64,000 bases of DNA from Capra hircus (taxonomy: Eukaryota; Chordata; Mammalia; Artiodactyla; Bovidae): contig NC_030836.1 of the NCBI RefSeq assembly GCF_001704415.2, positions 22,542,001 through 22,606,000 on the forward strand. The letters are read 5' to 3'. The notes beneath the pieces were generated by a model that saw only the letters and a list, made by a program, of their open reading frames with translations, made no database searches and was not told the DNA's origin. Shown here one piece after another: positions 22,709-33,824 of this stretch (the stretch's first letter is position 1; each line of letters starts with the position of its first letter). The position numbers and the translations under genes are program-made.

Positions 22709-23820
22709 TACTATGATTCAAATTACCGTCAAACTCCCTGGTACTCAAGTTGAGGGAGATCTGAATATAGCTCTAAATATGGCAGCCACAGATGAAACAG
22801 ACCAACATTTTCTGACAGGGAAAGACTACTGATCTGGGTCATGGACCATAGCCCTCATGACAGTAATTAGCCCCTTGGTATTTCACTTAAATAGGCCCTT
22901 TCCCTTTGTGTGTTAAGCATTATTTCATATTCTATTATCGGTGTCTGTTTGCATTGGGTGCAGTTGTTTCATTATTAATGTAAAGAAGCAATTCAGAATT
23001 TCATGATTAATTTTAATGTAGATCTTCCTTCTGTAAATAATTGATGAGAGAGATGATCAGAGCAATACCAAAACAGGAACTGATATTCTTTCTGTCAACT
23101 CTTATCTTCTCAGTTGCTCTCATTTTCAAATCCCCCCTGAGAACCTTCATTTGGTTGCAGATGTTTTGTATGCCCCGACTTCTTGTCACTTAGTGCTTTG
23201 GTTATAAGGCTACAAATCCTACAATAGCTTCATAAAGAAAATGAAACACCATTTTCCCATTTTTCCCCAACTATTTATAGAAAGAAAACCTGAGGCAGCA
23301 GAAATAAAGTTATTTCTATCCTCCTGGGGTGCAGAGACCAGTGGCAAATGAGTTAGGAGAAATTCAAGAAAGGAAAACAACTTGCATCTATATAGCCCAT
23401 TACACAATGCTTTTAAAATTAAAAACCAATGTGCCACGCTTGTTTCTCGGTAAATTGTATGATAACCCTTTCCCTCTTCCTCTCTTGCTGGGCCATCCTC
23501 CCTTCTTTGTTAAATTTGTAATCACATGGCCTGTTACATTTGCTAGAATGTCTAGCAAATGCCCCAGGCATTGCTGTGGGAAGAAAACAAGATGGCCAGT
23601 CTCTCAATGCTACTGGGCACAACATTCTTCAAAAGCATATTTAAATTTTTTCTGATAGAAGATTGAAGTGGGTTAGAAGTCAGGAACTATACTCCTTAGG
23701 AGCTAATGTTAGGAATGACTTGAGAGGTATATAATAGACAACTTCAGCATCCTATTCTGGGCTTCCCAGAACAAGTGTTTGTCTCATTTGACTTTGGATC
23801 TTGTCTTGACCTCTTTGGGG
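22709..23820. other. unique DNA, no gene supported
   Basis: AT-rich DNA without a recognised repeat. The 108-codon frame at 23329-23655 carries no domain I recognise. Confidence 0.4.
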
Positions 23821-23821
23821 C

Positions 23822-23862
23822 TTCCTCCTCATTCTTTTTTTTTTTTTTTCCTCCTCATTCTT
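23822..23862. repeat. 15-bp direct repeat around a T-run (tail-only insertion?)
   Basis: The 15-mer ttcctcctcattctt occurs at 23822-23836 and again at 23848-23862 with only an 11-T run between. This is what a retrotransposition event leaving only a poly(A) tail (antisense) would look like; local slippage or duplication is the alternative. Confidence 0.6.
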
Positions 23863-23969
23863 GTATTAAATCTACTTGTCTATCTACCGCTCCTGGTCCA
23901 ACTTACAACAAAGCAGGAATAAGAGAAAAAACTAGATTTATAGGTGTGATGCATTGATACTGGTATTGA

Positions 23970-26900
23970 ATGAGGGAAATGAGCTATGGAGCAGGGGCAA
24001 GGCCTCATGTGTCTCTGCCTTGGGATTTGTTTGCAACAGTTAATTCTCCCTCCCACTTCCACCTTTGTCTGTTCATGCATCTGGGCCTGCTCATATTGTT
24101 TATGAGGAGTCCGGATCCACAGGGAAATCCTACGTGCGAGCTGTCAGTCCCAAACACAGGCGGTTACAAGGCCTCGTGTGGTGGGCCTCATGGGAAAACT
24201 ACGACCCCTATAAAAACACACACCAGGCTTTGGTGCAGAGCCAGTGCACTGCAGTTTTGTGGGAAGAGCTGCAGTCAAGGACTCAGCCCCCCAGCCCTCC
24301 AGGCCAGCTGTGCTCCTAGGAATAGAGTGTCAGCATCCCTGACTCAGGTCCCTCCATTAAAGAGACTCTACTGGCAGCCCTGGCTGAGGCACCTGCACCA
24401 CCTCCTTCTCAAGGACCTTGACCAAGTTACTTTTCTCCCATCTGCCTCGTACCTTTCTACTTCTAGCCCCTTATTCTGCCTTCTCCTGCTCCCTTGGGTT
24501 CCTAAAAGGGAAGAGACCTTTGGTTTGATGCTCCTTGGCCATGAAATAATCTCCCATCTGCATATGTGCCACCTGACCACGTGCCTTTCTGAGGGGGAAA
24601 ATGGAATATTGAGGAGCCAGTGCCCTCTTCCCTGTCTCTTACCTGCATTATCGCCCTAAGGGAATGAAGGCTTTCTGATTACTTTCAGCTGACTTGGCTC
24701 ATCGCCCTAAGTCACCACCTTTATACCTTGACATATTGTCACAGTAAGGAGGATGGTCAGTTGAGCACCATGCCACTTTGGAAGAGCAAAAACCCAGGCT
24801 TGGTCTTACAGCACTTCCCCAATGCTAGCAGACCATTTCCAAACACTCTTCAGCTCACAGGGGCACTGCAGGCCCTTCTCTTTAGCCCTAGATACCCTAG
24901 CTGAGCTCACCCAGTGGATCAAACAAGAAACCCAACCAAAGAGGCTCCGAGAAAACGAAAGAGCAATTCCCTAACCACTCATGGTCCTCTGACAAGGAGA
25001 CCAGAGAGCAGTGGAGGCCCAGCTGAGTTGTGTCCAATAGCTGCTGTTATCTTTCAGCAGGCCCCTGGTGCTGGTGAGATGCCCGCTAGCACAGGAAGTT
25101 GTTGGGACTCAAGCCTTTGATGAAAGAGAATGCAGTGCTCTAGGACTGCTTCATTTAGGGGCCCTAAGAGCCCTTAGAAATTTGGTTAGTCCACATGATA
25201 TCATGGGCTTCCCTCATAGCTCAGGCGGTAAAGAATCTGCCTGCAATGCAGGAGACCTAGGTTCGATTTCTGGGTCGGGAAGATCTCCTGGAGAAGGAAA
25301 TGGCAACCCACTCCAGTATCCTTGCCTGGAGAATCCCATGGACGGAGGAACCTAGTGAGCTACAGTCCAGAGCATCGCAGAGTTGGCCACGACGTAGTGG
25401 CTAAACCACCACCACATCACATCATGCCGACATGATAAAGGAAGCCATCTTGCTAAGCTTAGTGAAGTAGGGCAGCCTCTTGTGGGCAGAGTTGTTACAG
25501 AGGTCTTCCTTCAGAGTGCCCTGAGAGTGGCCACCACCCCCGAGATGGCACAACCCTCCCAGCAGCAGCAGCAGTGGCAACCAGGGTGGTGCAGTCTCCA
25601 CTTGGTCTAGCAGGTGGGCAGGCCCATTGGCTTCACTGAGGCTCCATTGTGCCACAGGGCGGAAGCTCCTCACATTCACCTCCAAGATCATCAGCAGAGA
25701 GAGGCAATGTAAGGGTAGGGCTTTCCCCACCCAAAGCTGTGTAGCTCTAGTTGTAGGTAGGAAATATGTACCATCTAACTGTGGGCTTTTGAGTGTTGAC
25801 AACCCCCCCACCCCATGGAAGCTGGGGCTGCACCTAAACTAGCCCACCCTGCCCCACCACCAGGAGTCCCAGCTAGGAAAGAGCTGCCTGAATGCCTGCC
25901 CTGGGCATGGTCCATCCAATTCTCCACTCATGCCCTCCCCCAGGTAATGTATCGCTAGGGAGAAGGCCATTGAGGCCCAAGGGGCAGCTACTTTAGGATC
26001 TTTATGTGAAGGGCCTCTATGATTGACACAAATCCTATTCCATGTTGCCTCACCCAATGAGCCTGAAGATGTCAGCCCTGCCAACCTTTATTTAGACCTT
26101 TCAGCCTTCACAAATAAACAAGATTAGGCTGACCTTCTTGGGCCTTGGGCACATTGTTGTGTAGGTGACTATAATCCCTGCATCCTCTGGCACCAGGATG
26201 AAGGGAGAAAAGATTATGCTCTCCATGTTTAGAACTGAGGCCATTGCCACTGGGACCCTCGCCCAGGGCCAGCTCTGGGCAGTGGGCTCCTTCAGGGCCC
26301 ACAGTCTCCCTTGTTACGGCTCACACTACTTTTTGTTGTAGATGTATTATCTCTGCACTTTTGCTCACCTTCATCACTAAAGCCTGATGGAGACACTTTG
26401 CAGTTAGGGTCGTCATAGTAGGGAGTGTGGAAGACTGTGGCCCTACCTGACTCTGCTCTGAGGCTATTGAATTGGTCCTTTGGTTGGGCTAATAAAACAT
26501 CTTGGCATATTAAACCAGCCCCTTGTGGGGATGAGACATTTGTATAAAAATCAGATTTGCCCCTTCCATAGTTTCCATTGCCCATGTGGATGCTTATCAG
26601 AAAAGCCTTTATGTTAACCAAGCAGACTTCTTGGGCCAGTTAAATCTAGAAACCTAATTATATTCCACCCCAAGGCAAGCAGATGAACAGTCAGTTGCCT
26701 TCTAGATCCATGAGAGGATGACCCAGGGAAATTTGACGTTGTCCTAAGACTGGGTTTGTATGCATGGACTATCATTGCCATCAGAAGTTGCGAAAACAAC
26801 ATGGAAAGCTGTCCCATCTTCCAGACCCTGGCATAGGCTAAAAATTCTGTCTCAAGGACAGATCCTTGAGCCAGTTGACCAATACTCTCAATGTTTAATG

Positions 26901-27300
26901 AGTCTGAGTCTATGACTAGGCACCTTAAGCTTCTCACTTGGACTGTCTCTAAAGTATCAAGGTGTGGAACTGAGGGTCCAGCTTGAGGTCAAAAGCCTGG
27001 GTGTGATCCTCAGGCCTGACCACAAACAATATAAGGCTTTGCCTAGCACACTTCATGGGAAGAAATTCCCACCAGGTGCCAGGCTTGGTACAGAGTCATG
27101 TGCTGTAGTCATGCATTTCTTGGGAGTTGTGGTCAAAGACCCAGCCTCAGACCAATGTGTTTATATGCATTGCTGCATTCCTAGCCCAGGGATCTCTGTT
27201 CAGAAGCCTCCTTATCAGGGGCTTTTGTTGAGGTACTTTTCTCCACTTAGACTTGAGATAGGAAGGGGGCAGTGGACAACTTTAAGAGAATGATATAGCC
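23970..27300 (+). mobile_element. Probable internal remains of an endogenous retrovirus
   Basis: Heavily decayed, GC-richer than the flanks, and followed directly by an LTR-like segment. The best evidence is at about 26541-26640, where one plus frame reads ...IAHVDAYQK... then NQAD, resembling the RNase H to integrase junction of retroviral pol. Segments at about 24150-24300 and 27017-27150 resemble each other (shared ctcatgggaa / ttcatgggaa, caggctttggtgcagag / caggcttggtacagag). Many stops and frameshifts; no retroviral gene is intact. A Bov-tA lies inside. The 229-codon frame at 23970-24659 has no recognised domain. Confidence 0.42.
25203..25412 (+). mobile_element. Bov-tA SINE
   Basis: Full-length sense copy: head gctcaggcggtaaagaatc (A-box region), ggttcgatttc (B-box region), body to gttggccacgacgtagtgg, and a short ccaccacca tail. 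The B-box is altered (ttc instead of ccc at its end). Confidence 0.93.
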
Positions 27301-27329
27301 GAAAGACACAACATAAACTGGTTAGCACC

Positions 27330-27745
27330 ATCTAGGTCCAAGATGGCAGACCAGTCAACTTCTGCTAGGTCTTGAGCCTCAGTACACACACACTCATCAT
27401 AATTCATCAGCATATGCTAAATGACAGTTCTGAGGCAGACAATAAAAGGCCAGAAATGGGTGGGGCCCAGTTTCCAGAAATCCCCACTGCTTCCCCAAAA
27501 TAAGTGGAGTCCTCCCAGTAGCCTATGAAATTACCCATCCTTTCAAAAACTGACAATGCCATGCCCTGGGGCCTCTTGCCTCTCACCTTCCTAGATGGCT
27601 CACACTCTGCCTATGGAGTATGTATCTTACCAAATAAACCTTCTTTTTCTTTATTATGCCTCACTCCTGAATTTGTTGCTCTGCAAAGCCAAGAACCCAC
27701 ACTTGGCCCTGGGACTCTCTTTCCTGCAACAGACTCAGTACTCTT
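27330..27745 (+). mobile_element. LTR-like segment of an endogenous retrovirus
   Basis: Has LTR layout: an aagatggcagaccagtcaac start region, a TATA-like aataaaagg at 27441-27449, and about 190 bp later the R/U5-like run ctctgcctatggagtatgta, followed by aataaa (27633-27638) and a T-rich stretch. Exact ends were not found, and no TSD was seen. Confidence 0.6.
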
Positions 27746-28158
27746 CCATTCCTAGCCCTTCCCCTCTCTCCACTCCCTAACCCCTAATTCATGAAAAGGC
27801 AGCAGCCTTAACAGATGTTCCTCAGCAGTAAGATATACACCCTCCACACTTCCCCTGACCTGTCTGTGCTAAGTGTCATCAGACATGCCCCCGCCCCGAT
27901 GCAGTGCTATTCTGTGGGGGGACATGGAAGTCTGAGTAGTCAGCGCCTGTTTCCTCTTGCCGCTTGCCTGCACTATTGCTATAACAGTAGCTTGTCACTG
28001 TCAGTTTGGCTTGCTGTCTTTATTTACCGTCTTCATGTCTGGCTGCCCAGCAATTTGTTCTTGTATAATAGTTCCCATCACTCAAGATATGATCATAATT
28101 TATTTGATAATATGGATATAGATAATTTTTTGAATAAATGTGCTTTCATTGAGCAACT
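27746..28158. other. no recognised element
   Basis: Mixed DNA after the LTR-like segment. The 164-codon frame 27815-28309 runs into an antisense SINE and is a chance frame. Confidence 0.4.
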
Positions 28159-28168
28159 ATTATGCTCT

Positions 28169-28290
28169 GTGCTTAGTTGCTCAGCTGTGTCCAATTCTGC
28201 AAACCCGTGGACTGTAGCCCACCAGGCTACTCTATCCATAGGGATTTCCAGGCAAGAGTACTGGAGTGGGTTGCCATGCCCTTCTCCAGG
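28169..28290 (-). mobile_element. Bov-tA SINE, head-less
   Basis: Antisense 3' half only (gtgcttagttgctcagctgt to ttgccatgcccttctccagg). Flanked by a perfect 10-bp TSD attatgctct (28159-28168 and 28291-28300), so the head was lost by 5' truncation at insertion. Confidence 0.92.
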
Positions 28291-28300
28291 ATTATGCTCT

Positions 28301-28884
28301 AGCTGTTAAAAAAAAAAATAGTGATAATTTGTCAGTAACAAATTAGACATTACCAGACTAGTACAAACAAGGAAAGAATCAAGTATAACTGGAAATGAAT
28401 TTAATAACAGAGCAAGGGAAATACAGACTCAGTGATGGGATACATAAATGAATTGGGGAGATAAAAATGCTTCCCAGATAAGGTTAGAATGCCATGGAAA
28501 GAAAGTGAGGTAGGAAAATTGTTCTGGGCATAGGGAAAATTGAGTGTGAGAATGAGACATAAAAGAGACCATAACATTTTACAGAACTATTTTGTGTATT
28601 TGTTGCTATCTATGTTGTATAAAATGTCATGCTTCCCTTCATATGTATGTATATAGCTGGGATGCAGAGTTCAAGGGAGAAAGCAGTGAGCTGAATATAA
28701 AGAGATAGGTGAGTTGATATCAGGAAAGTTTATACTGTGGTGAAGATTTCAGTGTGACGTTTCAATCCATAATGTTACCAAAAAATGCCTCAAATTATAG
28801 ACACTAAAATTTTTTAATATATCAACTCCCTTGATCCTCCCAAACTCCCTTTCAGGATGATAGTATAGGAAATACTATAACACT
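28301..28884. other. no recognised element
   Basis: AT-rich unique DNA beginning with an A-run at about 28308-28318. Confidence 0.35.
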
Positions 28885-29165
28885 TTCCTTCTCTTTTTTA
28901 AAACCTTTTTATTTTGTATTGGGGTATACCTGATTAACAATGGTGTGATAATTTCAGGTGAACAGCAAAGGAATTCAGCCATACATATACATATATCCAT
29001 TCTCCCCCAAACTCCCCTCCCATCCAGGCTGCCACATATTATTGAGCAGAGTTCACTGTGTTATACAGTAGGTCCTTGTTGGTTATTAATTTTAAATATA
29101 GCAGTGTGTAGGGGGAAGGGATATTTAGGGAGTTTGGGATGGTCATGTACACACTACTATAACAC
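28885..29165 (-). mobile_element. Old L1 3' end with an inverted 5' part
   Basis: 28890-29105 is an antisense L1 3' end (tttattttgtattggggtat, gaacagcaaaggaattcagc, acagtaggtccttgttgg). At about 29106-29160 the strand switches: agggagtttgggatgg and catgtacacactactat are the sense form of the neighbouring L1 stretch. This is the signature of 5' inversion by twin priming. Confidence 0.65.
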
Positions 29166-29204
29166 ATTGTTATAGAAAGAAAAAGTTAGATATCCAAGAA
29201 AATG

Positions 29205-29335
29205 TGTGAAAATATGTGACCTGCATGACTCCATGCAGTCACAAAGCTAATAAATGGTGAAGCTGGGAATCCAGCCCAAGTCTCCATATTTCTAAACCAG
29301 TATTTATTCATTGTCCCATGTTACATTACTTTCCC
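29205..29335 (-). mobile_element. MIR SINE
   Basis: Antisense: gcagtcacaaagctaataaa, tggtgaagctgggaatccag, cccaagtctccatat. Confidence 0.65.
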
Positions 29336-29794
29336 TAATCTGATACAGGTTTGAAGAGATCCGTCTGACTTCTAGAGCATGAAAAAGGGCAATTTTTCTA
29401 GATTCCTTGTATGTCACTAAGAAAGCAACTCTGCAACTCTGTTTTAAACTTTGGAGTTTCCGTTGAGGATAGGGAAGACCAGCAAAGTCTCTATTGTTCT
29501 ATCTCATTTCTACCACCACTTGTGGCTATATTCTCTATGGGTCTTCTCTTATTCTAATAGTGCCTGTTGGGCTATTAGAAATGAGAGACACATCGATTAT
29601 TCCTGATTACCCCTGATTTCTGCTCCCTTCTCTTCTCCTCCAATAGCTGGGTTGCTGGAGTAGAATTACTTAATGTCTCTGTGTCCACAAGAGTAGAGTC
29701 AAATTTAGTAACATATTATCAGAGGGTCATTGATTATTTGCAAATTCAATAGGATTTAGATGATGGAGTAGTTGAGGGCAATACCTTCAAATTT
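29336..29794. other. no recognised element
   Basis: Unique-looking DNA; no gene supported. Confidence 0.4.
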
Positions 29795-30000
29795 TTTGGC
29801 TATAGCTCAGCTGGTAAAGAATCTGCCTGCCAATGCAAGAGATACACAAGATGTGGGTTTGATCCCTGGGTTGGGAAGATTCCCTGGAGAAGGCAATGAC
29901 AACCCGCTCTAGTATTCTTGCCTGGAAAATTCCATGGACAGAGGAGCCTGGCGGGTTACAGCATCGGATCGCAAGGAGTCAGACATGCCTGAGGACATGT
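29795..30000 (+). mobile_element. Bov-tA SINE
   Basis: Sense copy: atagctcagctggtaaagaa head, ggtttgatccc B-box region, body and a diverged end atcgcaaggagtcagacatg. A small insertion (agatacacaag) lies in the head. Confidence 0.88.
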
Positions 30001-30744
30001 ATCATGCATCATATACTAAGAAAAGGACCTTACATTATGATCTAATATATCCCTGTTGGCCCTTGATAACTGCTCTGAGATTTACTAAACCTGAAGTGGT
30101 GATACTCAAATCTGCAGTATTCACCTACAGGCGTGCAAAAGGAATTTATTATTCTAGCTTACATAAATGTCATTCAGCTGAGATCATCAAACTGAATGTT
30201 GAGTATGAGGTAGGAAGTAAACCAGAGGATGGTTTGCTACAGTGGCGATACATGAGGACCTCTGCTTTTGTGAGACGAAGGACTGGCGAAAGAAACACAA
30301 AGACAGACATATACAGAGAATTTCAATTTAATGTGATAAGTGAATGTAATCGGAATACACAGGATGCTATGCTATGCAAACAGAACAGAATCCCAGGATT
30401 GGATTTCAAAATAGACTTCCTTGAAGAGAACATGCTGAAGTTGAATCTTGAATAATCATGAATAACCAAGTGAAAATAAATGAGGAGACATTTTGCAACA
30501 AAGAGGCATTCAAAAATTTATTATTGACTTATGCAGCCATCCATAGACAAGGGTGTAGTTCAGGAAAAAACAAGCTTGGTGAGGCTCTTGACTCATTAAT
30601 GTTTTATTCCAATTAAATATGAAGTATCAGGATCAACCACAGAAGCTCAAGAGGAAAAGAGGTACAGACAAGGTGCCCAGATGGGCTATGTGGGAAGGAG
30701 GATGGGGTACTAAAACCTGGTAACTAAACACATTTTTTTTTTTT
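30001..30744. other. no recognised element; a 173-codon plus frame
   Basis: The plus frame 29934-30455 starts inside the Bov-tA and stays open through unique DNA for another 150 codons. I recognise no domain; start and stop lie in unrelated sequence classes. I see no splice or poly(A) context that would make it a gene, so I treat it as chance, with low certainty. Confidence 0.35.
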
Positions 30745-31215
30745 TTTAAGAATCAGGAATCTGAGAGCTGTTCAGCGGGGTGGCTTTGGCTCAAGGTCTC
30801 TCATAAGGTTATAGTTTTGATTGATAATCGGCTGGGGCTGCAGTCATCTGAGGGTTCTCTGAGGGCAATCCGACGTGCTGCTCACTCACCAGGCCACTGG
30901 CAGGCTTAGCTCCTTGCTACCTGCTCCTCCCCATGTGGGAAGTTTCCATATGGGCTGAGTGTTCTCACATCGGGACAGCTGGCTTCTCCCAGAGTGAATG
31001 ATCCAAGAGAGAAAGAACACTCATGCCCAACGGGAAAACCACAGTCTTTACAGCCTAATCTCAGAAGTGATATACCATAATTCCCCTGTGTGTTATCAGT
31101 CACACAGGCCAACCGTGGCACACCTCGAAACGTGACGCAGAGACTATAGAGCAGAATTTGGGGAATATGGGAGGCTGTTTTGGAGGCTGGCTACCGCAGT
31201 GAACTTTCCAGACCT
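30745..31215. other. Probable ancient interspersed repeat, family unnamed
   Basis: Contains phrases I recognise as recurring in mammalian genomes (gctggcttctcccagagtga, atgatccaagagagaaag, tggaggctggctaccgcag), but I cannot assign the family. A T/A-run precedes it at 30732-30750. No open frame of interest. Confidence 0.35.
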
Positions 31216-31490
31216 GTTCAGCGCAGTGCTGACTAAAGCCTAACTAGGTTACAATGAATAGAGACCAAGAAATGCAGAAGGAGAGATAAACAGTGTGGAT
31301 AAGGCTCTCATGACGCTCTACAGAGGAGGGGAGCAAAGTCATGAGACAGTAACGGAAGGAAGAGCTGGCATCAAAAGACACTCATTTGCTTTCCTCTTTC
31401 TTCAGCCTCTTCCCTAGGATTGATCCAGCAGAGCAAGTTTTGGAGGCTTGAAATTAGAGCGATGAAATACCTGTTTCAAAAATAACTGAG

Positions 31491-31555
31491 CCGCATGTAA
31501 GAATTAAAGATTTTAAAATTAAAAAAAAAATAAAATAAAATAAAACATTAAAAAA
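31491..31555 (+). mobile_element. Extremely short L1 insertion (65 bp)
   Basis: Only about 30 bp of L1 3' terminus (ccgcatgtaagaattaaaga and ttttaaaatt) followed by an impure A-tail. It lies between perfect 13-bp copies of aaaaataactgag (31478-31490 and 31556-31568). The TSD proves a real insertion event. Same 3'-end variant as at 1940 and 13089. Confidence 0.92.
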
Positions 31556-31671
31556 AAAAATAACTGAGTTAGTTGTCAGCAGAGGTGACTTCTAGTTCTT
31601 GGTCCATACTAGCTAACTGACCTTAAGCAAATGATTTGGCTTCTTAGAATGCTGTTAAATAATTGATAAAA

Positions 31672-32022
31672 TGTTGAGAGTCCCTTGGACTGCGAGGAGA
31701 TCCAAACAGTCCATTCTGAAGGAGATCAGCCCTGGGATTTCTTTGGAAGGAATGATGTTAGGCTGAAACTCCAGTACTTTGGCCACCTCATGCGAAGAGT
31801 TGACTCATTGGAAAATACTCTGATGCTGGGAGGAACTGGGGGCAGGAGAAGATGGGGATGACCGAGGATGAGATGGCTGGATGGCATCACTGACTCGATG
31901 CACTTGAGTCTGAGTGAACTCCGGGAGTTTGTGATGGACAGGGAGGCCTGGCGTGCTGCAACTCATGGGGTCGCAAACAGTCGGACACGACTGAGAGACT
32001 GAACTGAACTGAACTGAACTGA
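31672..32022 (+). mobile_element. BovB LINE 3' end
   Basis: Sense BovB from ttgagagtcccttggactgc to the repeated gaactgaact terminus. Encodes only the end of the C-terminal region, with indels. No clear TSD. Confidence 0.9.
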
Positions 32023-32203
32023 TACTGCATCCTCTTCAAATCCTATTATATGGTTCAATTGACACTATGGGTGTGAAAGTGCTTTGTGAGCAGGAACAAG
32101 CTCCCCTCCTATGAGGGAAGCCAGCAGCTATTCATCCCCATACTTTTACCAGTACTCATTTCCATAGGAGGGATTTGGCTTTGTCCATAGGTACTCCCTC
32201 TGC

Positions 32204-32504
32204 CAGCCCATCCTAAAGGAGATCAGTCCTGGGTGTTCATTGGAAGGACTGATGCTGAAGCTGAAACTCCAATACTTTGGCCACCTCATGCGAAGAGTTG
32301 ACTCATTGGAAAAGACCCTAAGCTGAGAGGGATTGGGGGCAGGAGAAGAAGGGGACGACAGAGGATGAAATGGCTGGATGGCATCACCGACTCGATGGAC
32401 ATGGGTTTGGGTGAACTCTGGGAGTTGGTGATGGACAGGAAGGCCTGGCATGCTGTGGTTCATGGGGTCGCAATGAGTCGAACACGATTGAGCGACTGAA
32501 CTGA
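32204..32504 (+). mobile_element. BovB LINE 3' end
   Basis: Sense copy from catcctaaaggagatcagtc to gagcgactgaactga, bounded by an 11-bp TSD actccctctgc (32193-32203 and 32505-32515). About 300 bp only. Confidence 0.93.
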
Positions 32505-32739
32505 ACTCCCTCTGCACAGAAAATCTGTGTTTTGATCATCCAGTTTTAGATGAAAACATTTGTAGCACAGGGCTCTTTGCTCATCTCACAGTATAACTAA
32601 ATGTGCTCCTAGTACTTTTCACAGAATAAAATTTCAGATCAACCATACCCAATTTCTAAAATGTGGCTAAAATTTACTCTGTATGGGCATTGACCAAAGG
32701 CTTTACAGCTCATTCATTTTTCTCAATAATTTCTGGAAA

Positions 32740-32900
32740 CATTAGACTTATCTGGGAAACTTTGAAAAATATTCCTTTCTGTGGGATTCACCTACAGAGG
32801 TTATAATTTAATTTATCAGGGATGGCACAGGTTCGTCAGCAGTTTTTTTAATCGACTCACATTTCTAATGTGCAGTCAGGGCAAGAACCACTGGTCTAAA
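32740..32900. mobile_element. MER5A-like hAT element
   Basis: Matches the layout of the non-autonomous hAT element MER5A: gggaaactttgaaaaatatt, attcacctacagaggttata, then catttctaatgtgcagtcag and an end of agaaccactgg. Confidence 0.6.
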
Positions 32901-33506
32901 TTATGTATTATCTACCTCTTTCCTGAGCTGGGTCCTTAGAATCTCATTCTTTCGCTGCATCATATCATTCAGCCTCAAATTCTCTTCGGTAAATTGTAAG
33001 TGGTTTAATAGGTTTATAATAGGAATGATGGCTGCTAGCCTACATTGAGAAGCATTATGTGAAACAGTACTTTGAAACTTATATTTAAAATAAAGACTTC
33101 ATTCATTATGTTGAAGGGTATCCTTTCTTTAAAAAATAGGGGAGAAAATGTGTCATTTTCCCCCAGATATTACTCTTTTCTAAAGTCATTGGGTTCATTT
33201 TCCATCTTGTGGCCATTTTGAACCACATAGATAATTATGTTTCTCTATGCCCATTGGTAGCTAAAAAGATTGAACACAGTGGTATTCTCTAATGAAAGTT
33301 AAGAGGCAAACTGTTAGTGTATTAAATTCCATTTGATCCTACCTTGATATCTCCCCTTCCTTTTGCCTCTGTTGTCTTCTCTATTTAAAATTCCTGCATT
33401 TAAGATGTTTGCATATTTCAACTATCTTAAATCCTTTTGGGAACAAAAGGGGCTGTGTTGAATCCAACCTATAAACAAACTAAAAATAAATAGAATTTTC
33501 TATTGT
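32901..33506. other. no recognised element
   Basis: AT-rich unique DNA. Confidence 0.4.
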
Positions 33507-33515
33507 TTGGGTTGT

Positions 33516-33731
33516 GGGCTCACCAGGTGGCTCAGTGGTAAAGAATCTGCCTGCCAATGCAGTAGACATAGGTTTCATTTCTGAGTGGAGAAGATTGCTT
33601 GGAGGAAATGGCAACCCACTCCAGTATTCTTGCCTGGGAATCCCATGGACAGAGGAGCCTGGCGGGCTACAGTCCATGGGGTCGCAAAAGAGTCAGACAC
33701 AACTTAGAGAAAAAACAACAACAACAACAAA
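33516..33731 (+). mobile_element. Bov-tA SINE with AAC tail
   Basis: Sense: ggtggctcagtggtaaagaa head, degraded B-box (ggtttcatttc), body, and an (aac)n tail. Flanked by ttgggttgt (33507-33515 and 33732-33740). Confidence 0.93.
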
Positions 33732-33824
33732 TTGGGTTGTAAGGTAAAATATCTGATTTGACACTGTTTTTCATATAAACCAAAAGATCTATACTCCAAT
33801 TTCAGAAGGAAATTTGGATGGTTT

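Noticed and set aside
23970..24659. 229-codon frame as a possible gene
   Set aside because: No recognised domain, located in the probable ERV remnant, overlapping frames on both strands.
26292..26937. Two adjoining minus-strand frames of about 108 codons each
   Set aside because: No motif recognised; the plus strand here carries the retroviral pol-like trace, so these are antisense shadows.
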